A stretch of 48,487 nucleotides of DNA. It comes from a virus. Made by a program: the position numbers and the translations under genes. The stretch is taken from the IMG/VR virus record IMGVR_UViG_3300022752_000113, positions 1 to 48,487 of that record; one strand, written 5' to 3'. The notes beneath the pieces are model-generated. The model was not told the origin of the DNA, did not search any database, and saw only the letters and a list, made by a program, of their open reading frames with translations. Positions 15,260 to 23,077 of this stretch are shown piece by piece. The first letter of the stretch is position 1. Every line of letters begins with the position of its first letter.

Positions 15260-16092
15260 AAATTGCTGCATTAATTAATACACATAAAAATTCAGAAATA
15301 TTTAGAGAAGCATTAGATTCAATAAGAACTTATTTATCAAAAGATATATTCGTATTAATTGATGGATCTTATTCTAAACAATTTGATTCTTTAAATTGTA
15401 ATAAGATATATGGATTTAGACATGGAGAGAACATATCTGAGATTAATCATTCTTTAAAAACCAGAGCTCCTCATAGAAACGTTGCTTTAGGATTAATGAA
15501 AATATACGAAGCTTATAAAGATTCTGTGGATTGGTATTGTTATTTTGAATCTGATTGTCTGATCACATCCGACCAGATCAAGTACGAACTAAACAATTTT
15601 CTTAAAGATAATTATTGGGTTGTAGGCAATGATGTTCGAAGTGCAAAAGCAAAAATAAAATCTATAAGTTATTTTCTTGGAAAAGATTATGATGATTTAA
15701 GATATTGTTTAGGATGTTGCGTATTTTATAGTTCCAAATTTATAAAAAAATTATATGAAGATAATTTTTTTAATAGGTTTTTAGAAATAACAAATTTTTA
15801 TTCTGAATTTACTTGTGGATTTGTTTATGAAAATACAAACGAACAAGTATATGACCTAAGTGAATACTTGTACCCAACTTTAGCTCATTATTATGGGGGC
15901 AAAATAAAAGAGTTAAACTGTTGGGATAAAGAAAACAATAAGTGGAAAGAAAAAAAGTATCTAATGAGATTCAAGCCAGAAATCTCTGATGAAGATCCTT
16001 ATTTAGACGCATATATTGTTCATCCTATAAAGGATATTTCCAATCCAATATTGCAATACTACAAAAATAAAAGAAGCAGTTTTTATATATAA
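15256..16092 (+). CDS. Glycosyltransferase-like protein (GT-A type)
   Basis: A 278-residue protein. The N-terminus (MKIAALINTHKNSEIFREAL) has the strand and helix of family 2-like enzymes, LIDGSYS follows, and the likely metal-binding motif is YFESDCLI (residues about 95-102), an ExD variant of DxD. A Cys pair, YCLGCCVF, occurs in the middle. First of four sugar-transferase genes in a rightward run, overlapping the upstream tagged gene by ATGA. Substrate unknown. Confidence 0.65.
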   Translation: MKIAALINTHKNSEIFREALDSIRTYLSKDIFVLIDGSYSKQFDSLNCNKIYGFRHGENISEINHSLKTRAPHRNVALGLMKIYEAYKDSVDWYCYFESDCLITSDQIKYELNNFLKDNYWVVGNDVRSAKAKIKSISYFLGKDYDDLRYCLGCCVFYSSKFIKKLYEDNFFNRFLEITNFYSEFTCGFVYENTNEQVYDLSEYLYPTLAHYYGGKIKELNCWDKENNKWKEKKYLMRFKPEISDEDPYLDAYIVHPIKDISNPILQYYKNKRSSFYI

Positions 16093-16095
16093 TGT

Positions 16096-16728
16096 ATGAA
16101 AATTTGCACATTGGCAATAGGAGATAAATATATTGATTTAGCAAACAAATTGAAAGAAAGTTTGCCCTTTGAATTGCACATTTTTGATGAAAAAAAAATT
16201 CCTGCCGGATACTGTATTTTTAAAAATAATTTTTTTAATTACAATTGCAAAAGACATGTGCTTTTAGATGACAAAGAAACGGAATTCTTATTTGTTGATG
16301 CAGATAGCATATGTCATAAAAAAGATAAATTTCTAGACTTTTATACAACAACTGAATGTATGACACCAGGGGTGTATTCTACTTACACTTGGTCTTCTTA
16401 TGGATTTCATGTTCCTAAAATAAAAGAGAATGTATTAGATAAAAGTTTGCTAAAAGAAAAAGTAGTTTTATTCAATGAGTTATTGAAATTTACTGATGAA
16501 CAATTATTGAAACTACAAGCTCCTGGCGAGTGGATATTGTTTTATAAATTTGAGAACACTCAGCAAAAAAATAATTTTTACAAAATGTGGGGACTGTTAG
16601 AAAATAAATTGTTATCTAGTGATATAAAATATTTAGGAGCCGAATGCTTTTCGATTGCAATGTCGGCTATTTATTGTGACCTGCCTGTATGTAGATTTGG
16701 AAAAGACATAGGAATAAAACATAAGTGA
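16096..16728 (+). CDS. Glycosyltransferase-like protein with DxD motif
   Basis: A 210-residue protein. MKICTLAIGDKY resembles the first GT-A strand, and LFVDADSICHKK (residues about 56-67) contains a DxD-type metal site. The C-terminal half (GAECFSIAMSAIY) is helical. It is smaller than most complete glycosyltransferases, so it could be a minimal GT-A domain. It follows the previous transferase by three bases. Acceptor unknown. Confidence 0.6.
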   Translation: MKICTLAIGDKYIDLANKLKESLPFELHIFDEKKIPAGYCIFKNNFFNYNCKRHVLLDDKETEFLFVDADSICHKKDKFLDFYTTTECMTPGVYSTYTWSSYGFHVPKIKENVLDKSLLKEKVVLFNELLKFTDEQLLKLQAPGEWILFYKFENTQQKNNFYKMWGLLENKLLSSDIKYLGAECFSIAMSAIYCDLPVCRFGKDIGIKHK

Positions 16729-16768
16729 TATTGGAGTAAATATAACACATAAACATTTTTTATATGAA

Positions 16769-16794
16769 TATATAATTTAGTTATTATAAAGGAG
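16769..16794 (+). promoter_or_regulatory. TATA-type promoter box and ribosome binding site of the fucosyltransferase gene
   Basis: TATATAAT at 16769-16776, then AAAGGAG at 16788-16794, serving the ATG at 16802. This is the clearest pairing of the late-type box with a good Shine-Dalgarno. Confidence 0.5.
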
Positions 16795-16801
16795 TATAAA
16801 A

Positions 16802-17686
16802 ATGATAACAGGACGTTATATTGGAAGGCTTGGCAATAATATGTTTCAATACGCAACGTATTATGCAATATCTAGAAAAACAAACTATCTTTTAAAGTCT
16901 CCTTTTATAAAAGATTTTCCTAACACCAGCACTGTTTTTGGTGAAAAAAGTTACGAAACAGAAAAAAAATATAGGATCCCATGCAAATTCAATTACATGG
17001 TTGATTATTCAAAATTGAATTTAGATCCTCAACAAACAATAGAGTCGATTGGCCATTGGGAAAATATTTATAATTTCAATGAATATAAAGAAGAAATAAA
17101 AATCATATTTGATTTGCCACACTTCCCAGAAGAAGATTACAAATATTTTATTATAAATCGTAAAAAGAATATTTATGAAAATATACCCCTGGAACAGCCC
17201 ATTGGCAAGGATGATTTAGTTATATCTTTAAGACTTGGGGATTTTTTAAGGCCTAACGTAAAAACAAATCCTCCTTATAATGTTTTACTTTATAATTATT
17301 TTAAAATAATACTAAGAAACATAAAACACAACAGATTGTTTATTACTTCTGATGAACCTTTTAATCCTTTTGTTAATGAATTTAGAGATCATAATCCAAT
17401 AATAATAGAAAATGAAAGCGCTATAAAAACAATGTCTTTTGTTACAAAATTTAATAAAATAGCTATTTCTCAAAGCACGTTCAGTTGGTGGGCTGCTTAT
17501 TTATCAGAAGCAGAAGAGGTTTATTCTCCGATATCTAAAAGAGGGCCTTTTTCTATGGATAGAAATAGAATTAAGGATCAATACATTAGAGTTCATGAGT
17601 CAAGATACAAATATGTTCAACAAAGTTCTGGGGAAATATTCGATTGGATAGACGCCCCAGGAAGAAGAGACATAGATGATTTTTAG
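16802..17686 (+). CDS. GT11 alpha-1,2-fucosyltransferase-like protein
   Basis: A 294-residue protein with the GT11 signature set: GRLGNNMFQYA (residues 8-18) at the N-terminus, SLRLGDF (142-148, the counterpart of HxRxGDY with His replaced by Leu) and SQSTFSWWAAYL (223-234). Such enzymes move fucose from GDP-fucose to a galactoside. They occur in O-antigen and capsule clusters; here one sits among phage glycosyltransferases. The His-to-Leu change could alter activity. An acidic/aromatic tail (FDWIDAPGRRDIDD) is extra. Confidence 0.82.
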   Translation: MITGRYIGRLGNNMFQYATYYAISRKTNYLLKSPFIKDFPNTSTVFGEKSYETEKKYRIPCKFNYMVDYSKLNLDPQQTIESIGHWENIYNFNEYKEEIKIIFDLPHFPEEDYKYFIINRKKNIYENIPLEQPIGKDDLVISLRLGDFLRPNVKTNPPYNVLLYNYFKIILRNIKHNRLFITSDEPFNPFVNEFRDHNPIIIENESAIKTMSFVTKFNKIAISQSTFSWWAAYLSEAEEVYSPISKRGPFSMDRNRIKDQYIRVHESRYKYVQQSSGEIFDWIDAPGRRDIDDF

Positions 17687-17698
17687 TTATTATTGCAA

Positions 17699-17706
17699 TA
17701 TATAAA
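17699..17706 (+). promoter_or_regulatory. TATA-type box upstream of the 17733 gene
   Basis: TATATAAA in the context GCAATATATAAAAT, 26 bases before the ATG. No strong Shine-Dalgarno follows. Confidence 0.4.
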
Positions 17707-17732
17707 ATATATTTTTATTGTAGATATTTAAT

Positions 17733-18362
17733 ATGATTGTTACTTTTTATAATGATAAAATAAACCCTATTGTTGTTGAACTTCAGAAAAAAGTTTTTGA
17801 ACATTTTAATGCCAATATACTTCAAATTAAACCAAGTAAATGGGTAAGACATGGATTGGCAATAAATGATTACATTGATTCTATTGGAGAAAATTGGGAA
17901 TATCTTGTTTTGTTTGATATAGATTGCGTGCCTTTAGATGATAAAATTATTCCTGAAAGTATTGAATGGGCTCTTTCAAATACTGGAGTTTTTGGAGTAG
18001 CACAAAATGCAAATCACATTAAAGATTCTATAGTTTACGCAGCCCCTTCCTTTATGGTTTTTAGTAAAAAAACTTATAATTTATTAGGAAGACCTTCTTT
18101 TGCTGGCAATAGCAGATCGGATACTGGCGGGGAATTAACTCATGAATGTATTGCTAAAGGCTACGATGTTAAACTGCTGTACCCGACAGAATTTGAAGTT
18201 CCAAGGTGGAAACTTACAGAAATTATTAATTTTGGTCGTGCAACTACTTTTGAAAATAGAATATTTCATGATTTTCAATCAGCTCAAGGAAGAAATTTTC
18301 GATTTATTAGAAAATGCAAAAAAATAATAAATCCAAATTTTCATTATAAAATATTTGATTGA
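17733..18362 (+). CDS. Glycosyltransferase-like protein with DxD motif
   Basis: A 209-residue protein. The motif LFDIDCVPL (residues about 66-74) is a typical DxD metal-nucleotide-sugar site. Later AGNSRSDTGGELTHECIAKGY resembles the acceptor loop of GT-A enzymes that handle polysaccharide. Last of the rightward sugar-transferase run. The downstream gene on the opposite strand is a broken methyltransferase. Substrate unknown. Confidence 0.65.
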   Translation: MIVTFYNDKINPIVVELQKKVFEHFNANILQIKPSKWVRHGLAINDYIDSIGENWEYLVLFDIDCVPLDDKIIPESIEWALSNTGVFGVAQNANHIKDSIVYAAPSFMVFSKKTYNLLGRPSFAGNSRSDTGGELTHECIAKGYDVKLLYPTEFEVPRWKLTEIINFGRATTFENRIFHDFQSAQGRNFRFIRKCKKIINPNFHYKIFD

Positions 18363-18373
18363 ATTTAGTTTTT

Positions 18374-19065
18374 TTATAGAAATTTATGTTTCTTTTTTGT
18401 TGGCGGAAAATCTTTATTTTTTTTTATTATTGGCGGGAAGCCGGTAACTTTGCTTCTTGGAGGATCTAGTTTTTTCTTTTCTAAAACTATTACGCTGTCA
18501 TAATAGTGAATAGAACCCACTGATTTTGTAAATTCATTAGGTTCTAAATTTTCACCTCTGCTTTTATAAAGTTTTTTGAGTACTCAATAAAAGTTCCTTC
18601 TTTTTTATATCCTCCACCAAATTTTGGCCAATAAGAAGTATGTAGATCTTCACATAAATACACGCCATCTTCTTTTATGTGAGGAAAAAGTTCTTCGTAT
18701 GTTGTTATTTGCTGATTCATTGTGTGGCCGCCATCATCTATTAATATGTCAATTTTAGGAATTAGATTTTTTAAATTACTTAAAAAATTACGATCTTCTT
18801 GAGATCCAATAATTACTTCTATGTTTTCTCCTAAATCATATTGTGCACATTTTGGATCAACATCAATTCCATAAATTTTAGCATTTGAGCCAAAATAATG
18901 ACTCCACATCTGAAGACTTCCGCCGTTTTGCACTCCAATTTCAACTAAAATTATTTCTTTATTTCTATATTTGTTAAAATGCCTTTGTAAATATCAAAAT
19001 AATGCATCCACTTGTCAATTTTATTTTTTTTTATTATTTAAAAAATACAGTTCTAAATCATTCAT
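18374..19065 (-). pseudogene. Broken SAM-dependent methyltransferase gene
   Basis: Pieces in three frames join into one class I methyltransferase: MNDLELYF, then, after the nine-T run at 19024-19032, IDKWMHYFDIYKG, then, after a second shift, NKEIILVEIGVQNGGSLQMW with the SAM loop, GIDVDPKC, IDILIDDGGHT and YLCEDLHTSYW. The C-terminal end (HYYDSVIVLEKKKL, stop at 18374) is again in another frame and a stretch before it seems lost. The intact middle piece is 18544-18933. At least three lesions suggest real decay, though two are at homopolymers. Confidence 0.7.
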
Positions 19066-19092
19066 ATTTTATCTCAATTTTAAATATATCTA

Positions 19093-19122
19093 TTGATTTT
19101 TTGTAAAAAAATTTAGTAAAAT
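19093..19122 (+). promoter_or_regulatory. Possible sigma70 promoter for the UvsW-like gene
   Basis: TTGATT (19093-19098), 18 bases, TAAAAT (19117-19122), just before the ATG at 19131. The leader would be very short. Confidence 0.35.
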
Positions 19123-19130
19123 ACCCGCTT

Positions 19131-20537
19131 ATGCCAACCGTACTAAAAATAGACAACTGCTATAGTCAGCTTCTTTCTGACAATATGGAGATGTTGACTG
19201 TTCTCTATAACAATATGAGATTTAGAGAAAGAAACTATTTTCATAGCAGATTATACAAACAAAAGCTTTGGGATGGATATACAGATTTTTTTAGTAAAAA
19301 AACAGGCAAGTTCTTAACGGGCCTACTGCCAGAGGTGCAAGCTGCTTTGGATCATTTGGGAGAAAAGTACGAAACAATAGATAATAGACAACAAGTTAAT
19401 TTTGTTGTTGATCAAATAGATGAAAATTTTCTTGATGGATTTGAATTATATGATTATCAAGTAGATTTAACTAATGCACTAATAAAGCATAGACGTGGAG
19501 TTATTTGTGCTCCTACTGCTGCGGGAAAGACGGCAATTATGCTTTCTATATTAAAGGCTTTGCCTAAAAATTGTCCTACATTAATTCTTGCGAATAAGAA
19601 AAGCCTTGTAGAACAAAATTATGAAGAAATGACAAAAGCTGGTTTTGAGAATGTAGGAAGACTTTATGCAAATCATAATAAGCCAAACATTCTAACATGT
19701 GCCACAGTACAATCTCTACATAAAATGGAATCTTTATTAGATAAAATAAAAGCGGTTGTAGTTGATGAAATTCATGAAAATATGAGCAAAGAGCCCAAAA
19801 AGTACTTGAACAAAATGAAAAGTTGCTCAGTTAGAGTAGCGGTCAGCGCAACTCCATTTAAGTTTGGAGGAAAAGATTTGTGTCAAAAGTGGTTGGTAAA
19901 AGGATACTTTGGACCGGTACTAAAGTCAAAAAGTGCTGGTGGGGTTTTGACTACGAAACATCTTCAAGAAAGAGGAATGTTAGCTAAATCTAAATGTACA
20001 TTCTATCCGGTAAGAGAACCGGAATTAAAATATGAAATATATTTGGATGCTGTAACTCGTGGCATAGCAGAAAATTGGGGCTTCCACGATGCAGTTGTAA
20101 AGTTAGCAAATAAACTGCAAGGTAGAACTTTAATTTTGGTTGATAGAATAGCACATGGAGATGCTTTGTTCTCTATGATGCCCTATGCTCTTTGGGTTCA
20201 GGGCAAAGATGATTTAGATACAAGAAAATTTGTAATTGAAAAGCTTAAGTATAGCAAAGATAAAACTATAGCAATTGCAACCCAACAGATTTTTAATGCT
20301 GGCATTAATGTAAAAACACACAATGTAATAAACGCAGCAGGCGGTCAAGCTGATCACCATATAATTCAAAGAGTAGGAAGAGGACTTAGAACCGCTGATG
20401 ATAAGGATATATTAAATTACTATGATTTTATATTCTATAATAACCAATATTTACTGAACCATAGCAGAAAAAGAATAAAAATACTTCAAAAAGAAGGCCA
20501 TGAAATAATTATAAAAGATAACATTGATGATATATAA
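19131..20537 (+). CDS. uvsW: UvsW-like SF2 DNA helicase
   Basis: A 468-residue superfamily 2 helicase. An N-terminal DNA-binding part (residues 1-100, with NYFHSRLYKQKLWDGY) precedes the motor: Q-like YDYQ, Walker A APTAAGKT (127-134), DEIH (212-215), SAT (239-241) and motif VI QRVGRGLR near 422. Length and layout fit T4 UvsW (about 500 residues), which unwinds R-loops and branched DNA and moves Holliday junctions at the switch to recombination-dependent replication. It fits with the gp46/gp47 genes further right. Confidence 0.88.
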   Translation: MPTVLKIDNCYSQLLSDNMEMLTVLYNNMRFRERNYFHSRLYKQKLWDGYTDFFSKKTGKFLTGLLPEVQAALDHLGEKYETIDNRQQVNFVVDQIDENFLDGFELYDYQVDLTNALIKHRRGVICAPTAAGKTAIMLSILKALPKNCPTLILANKKSLVEQNYEEMTKAGFENVGRLYANHNKPNILTCATVQSLHKMESLLDKIKAVVVDEIHENMSKEPKKYLNKMKSCSVRVAVSATPFKFGGKDLCQKWLVKGYFGPVLKSKSAGGVLTTKHLQERGMLAKSKCTFYPVREPELKYEIYLDAVTRGIAENWGFHDAVVKLANKLQGRTLILVDRIAHGDALFSMMPYALWVQGKDDLDTRKFVIEKLKYSKDKTIAIATQQIFNAGINVKTHNVINAAGGQADHHIIQRVGRGLRTADDKDILNYYDFIFYNNQYLLNHSRKRIKILQKEGHEIIIKDNIDDI

Positions 20538-20563
20538 AAGCTAATTTTTAATATTTAAATCAA

Positions 20564-20571
20564 TATATAAT
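20564..20571 (+). promoter_or_regulatory. TATA-type box upstream of the Cys-rich tagged gene
   Basis: TATATAAT in CAATATATAAT, followed by a TGGAG site near 20586 and the ATG at 20598. Confidence 0.4.
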
Positions 20572-20597
20572 TAAAACTATAAAAATGGAGAAATTAA

Positions 20598-20954
20598 ATG
20601 GGGAATTTCAAGAATTGGGTAGATAAAAATAAAAATTGCAAGTGTAAGTGTCCCCCTTGTTCTAAAGGAAATTGTAAAAATTGTGATTGCAAAGATTGCA
20701 AATGTCTAAATTGTACTTGTGGAAATAAAAAACCAGTCAAAGCCTCAGAAAACAATAAAGAAATAAAAGTCAAAAAAACAAATAATAAAGAAAAAGAAAA
20801 TAAAATTGTTGATAATAAAAATAAAAATTGTTCTTGCCCTTGTTTTCCTTGCTCTAAACTAGGTAATTGCAAAGATTGCAATTGCAAAGGTTGCAAATGC
20901 AAAGGTTGTAAATGCAAAGGTTGTAAATGCAAAGGTTGTAAATGCAATAAATAA
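20598..20954 (+). CDS. Tagged cysteine-rich, metallothionein-like protein
   Basis: A 118-residue protein with 26 cysteines and 34 or so lysines and almost no hydrophobic residues. It begins with the tag MGNFKNWVDKNK. Two Cys-rich lobes (residues about 14-41 and 78-118) flank a Lys/Asn/Glu-rich linker. The lobes have CxC and CxxC spacing, and the second ends in four tandem KGCKC units. This is the chemistry of a thiolate metal-cluster protein. No metallothionein family match is claimed. Packaging into the head is inferred from the tag. The stop touches the next gene's start. Confidence 0.7.
   Translation: MGNFKNWVDKNKNCKCKCPPCSKGNCKNCDCKDCKCLNCTCGNKKPVKASENNKEIKVKKTNNKEKENKIVDNKNKNCSCPCFPCSKLGNCKDCNCKGCKCKGCKCKGCKCKGCKCNK
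20886..20945 (+). repeat. Four tandem 15-bp repeats encoding KGCKC
   Basis: AAAGGTTGTAAATGC four times (the first copy has one C for T), in frame with the Cys-rich gene. It can grow or shrink by five residues without a frameshift. Confidence 0.9.
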
Positions 20955-21524
20955 ATGCTCAAATTAAAACAAACAAGATTTATGATGGTTTCAATTCCTA
21001 GAAGTGGCCATCATTTGTTAGAAAGATTTTTAAGATATTATTATGAAAAAAATAATTTAGAATATAGTTACTGTGAGTTTTATAAACACTGCAATAGAAT
21101 TCCTTGTATAAATAACTCTATTTTTCAAAAGAACCATGATTGGGATCTATCTTTGCCTATAACAAAAGAATACAAATACATAGTGATGTATAGGGGCAAT
21201 ATAATTGAACAATTAGAATCTTTTTATAGGCATAATTACAAAATAAACTCTAAGGAAAATATTAATAATTTTTTTTCTTTTTTTAAAGATAAAAATGAAT
21301 ATTATATTAAATTTTTGAATAAATGGTTAATTAATGAAAATAAAAATATAATAAAAATTGAATATAATGAATTTGTTAATGATTATTTCAAAATATTATG
21401 CGAATTGCTAAAATTTATTTTTAAAGATAATTTTATAAATACTGAAACAATACATGACTTTGTTGAAATTGAAAAAATAAATAAAAAAAACAATGTTAGT
21501 TTATTCGATTTATTAAATATATAA
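20955..21524 (+). CDS. Sulfotransferase-like protein
   Basis: A 189-residue protein. The N-terminal SIPRSGHHLLERFLR (residues 13-27) is the PAPS 5'-phosphosulfate loop of sulfotransferases (PRSG variant), and YRGNIIEQLESFYRH matches the 3'-phosphate-binding strand-helix of the family. Shorter than most (250-300), so the acceptor part is reduced. Begins exactly after the stop of the Cys-rich gene. Probably adds sulfate to a glycan, in line with the sugar-transferase genes nearby. Confidence 0.65.
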   Translation: MLKLKQTRFMMVSIPRSGHHLLERFLRYYYEKNNLEYSYCEFYKHCNRIPCINNSIFQKNHDWDLSLPITKEYKYIVMYRGNIIEQLESFYRHNYKINSKENINNFFSFFKDKNEYYIKFLNKWLINENKNIIKIEYNEFVNDYFKILCELLKFIFKDNFINTETIHDFVEIEKINKKNNVSLFDLLNI

Positions 21525-21528
21525 ATTT

Positions 21529-22122
21529 ATGATAACATTTCAAAAATGGCTAGAACAAAATACTCTCGGCACTGAATTTGTAGATGAAAAACAAATTGAT
21601 TTAATCTATGATAATGCAAAATATGCTGTAAAACTCGTCCAACTTTATAGCAAAATGACTGGACAAAAATTATTAAACAACATAAGCACCATAGCTCCAC
21701 TTAGTTCTGGTGTTTATGGACTTTATAATTCTAAAGAAAATAAAAAAGTCATAGGTCCAACCGCCGCCAATAAAATAAAATTTAAGTTTGGACAAAATAT
21801 TGTTGATAAAAATAATTTAAATCAAATTCCAAATGTTGTAATTAAAAATTACATTCCTGATATTGATATCAATCAACTAAAGCCCTCAGTTGTAATACAT
21901 GTAAATGTCAATAAAATTGTTTCTGAATTAGGAGATTCTAAGCAAGCAATAATAGAAATAGCAAGTACCATAATTCATGAAGCTACACATGATTTAGAAT
22001 TTCAATCTACTGGAAAAACTAGCGAAATCGGACCCAGGTCAGCTGAATATAAATTCAAATCTTGGGTTGATAAAAATTGGAATTTAATTACTTCTAGAAT
22101 TCCTCAATTATCTTCTATTTAG
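21529..22122 (+). CDS. Tagged HEATH-type zinc metallopeptidase
   Basis: A 197-residue protein with the tag MITFQKWLEQN at its start. The C-terminal half has TIIHEATHDLEF with HEATH at residues 150-154, a zinc HExxH site, and Glu173 (SAEYKF) 19 residues later as a possible third ligand, as in gluzincin-like enzymes. There is no signal peptide. It could be a virion-internal protease acting in the head or in the host after injection; that is inference. The end overlaps the convergent membrane protein gene. Confidence 0.68.
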   Translation: MITFQKWLEQNTLGTEFVDEKQIDLIYDNAKYAVKLVQLYSKMTGQKLLNNISTIAPLSSGVYGLYNSKENKKVIGPTAANKIKFKFGQNIVDKNNLNQIPNVVIKNYIPDIDINQLKPSVVIHVNVNKIVSELGDSKQAIIEIASTIIHEATHDLEFQSTGKTSEIGPRSAEYKFKSWVDKNWNLITSRIPQLSSI

Positions 22123-22368
22123 TATCGCTTTTACTCCGCAAATAAAACCTACTAGCCCGATCAGGTTTACCGGAAGTGGAGCTAAAAAAAGCCAATACAA
22201 GCCTGATAAAATTGCAAAAAGACCAACTGCTATTGCGAGCACTGTAAATTTAAGTACTCGCAATAGCAGAGCCAATGGTCCAGATAATAATACAGATAAA
22301 AAAATTATACTAACTAATAAAGCTAAAGAGGCCACTTTTTGTCCTAATTTGAAAATACTACGCACCAA
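22108..22368 (-). CDS. Multi-pass membrane protein
   Basis: An 86-residue protein with three hydrophobic segments (about 13-34, 36-60 and 64-80) separated by short basic loops. The start may be the TTG at 22368 or the GTG one codon later. It overlaps the CAP gene end by 25 bases and the convergent metallopeptidase by 15. No family recognised; it could be a small holin-like or stress membrane protein. Confidence 0.55.
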   Translation of the reverse strand: MVRSIFKLGQKVASLALLVSIIFLSVLLSGPLALLLRVLKFTVLAIAVGLFAILSGLYWLFLAPLPVNLIGLVGFICGVKAILNRR

Positions 22369-22838
22369 TAATTTTGTCCTTGGTCATCTTTTTCAACAGC
22401 AAATCCAATTTTGCTGTATTTTGAGCCAAGTATGTTCCATCTATGACCGGGACTCCACATCCAAGATTCAACCACTTCTTTTTCTGTTTTTTGGCCCCAA
22501 GCTATATTTTCACCTACCCAAGTAGCTTCTTTATTGACTTTCTGCAAATTAGACATGCTTGAATGTACTAATTTATTGTTTTTAGCCATATAATTCGCAT
22601 GTTTTTTAGCATATTCACAAAGATTTTTATCTAATATTAGTGGATTAACACCATAGCGTTCTCTTTGTTTATTATGCAAATCTAAAAGCACACTACTGGG
22701 TTTTATCTCATTTATTTTTTTTTCGCTTATATTAGGTTTATTTTCAATCTTGTGCTCCTTAGGAACACTGCAACCAAACATAAGAAGTAAAAATACGATA
22801 GCTAAACCAGCCAGTATTGAATAATAATATTTTGCCAT
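22344..22838 (-). CDS. CAP-domain (SCP/PR1-like) lipoprotein
   Basis: A 164-residue protein starting at 22838, fixed by AAGGAGG. The signal segment ends in LLMFGC, a lipobox-like site with Cys at about residue 23. The CAP domain follows: LLDLHNKQRERYGVNPL, CEYAKKHANYMAKNNKLVHS, GENIAWGQ, VESWMWSPGHRWNIL and YWCVVFSN, so the CAP1 to CAP4 motifs are in order. CAP proteins in bacteria are exported and poorly understood. It shares its leader sequence with the thioredoxin gene. Confidence 0.85.
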   Translation of the reverse strand: MAKYYYSILAGLAIVFLLLMFGCSVPKEHKIENKPNISEKKINEIKPSSVLLDLHNKQRERYGVNPLILDKNLCEYAKKHANYMAKNNKLVHSSMSNLQKVNKEATWVGENIAWGQKTEKEVVESWMWSPGHRWNILGSKYSKIGFAVEKDDQGQNYWCVVFSN

Positions 22839-22863
22839 TTTGCCTCCTTGCAAAAAAAAACAC

Positions 22864-23046
22864 TTATTTGTTTTTTAATAAAACATACAAAGCATGAACT
22901 AATCCAATTATATAAAAACCTAAAATTGTTAATATTAGATTAATCCAGAACTCAGATTTTAAACCAAACTTGATAAATACACCTAATGGTGGTAAAATAA
23001 CAGAGCAGAATAGTGCTATAAGATCTTTTCCATCTAAATTTTCCAT
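22864..23046 (-). CDS. Pmp3/YqaE-family membrane peptide
   Basis: A 60-residue protein with two hydrophobic helices and the Pmp3 (UPF0057) pattern: LIALFCSVILPPLGVFIKFG, then a turn, FWINLILTILGFYIIGLVHALYVLL. The family is linked to membrane potential and stress in bacteria and yeast. AAGGAGG precedes the start. It diverges from the methionine aminopeptidase gene and precedes the CAP gene. Confidence 0.85.
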   Translation of the reverse strand: MENLDGKDLIALFCSVILPPLGVFIKFGLKSEFWINLILTILGFYIIGLVHALYVLLKNK

Positions 23047-23077
23047 TGCATACCTCCTTGTTGATGCATAAGTATAT

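Noticed and set aside
20594-20962. Leftward open frame rich in Leu, Gln and His opposite the Cys-rich gene
   Set aside because: It is the complement of the tandem repeats; composition is an artefact and it lacks a start context.
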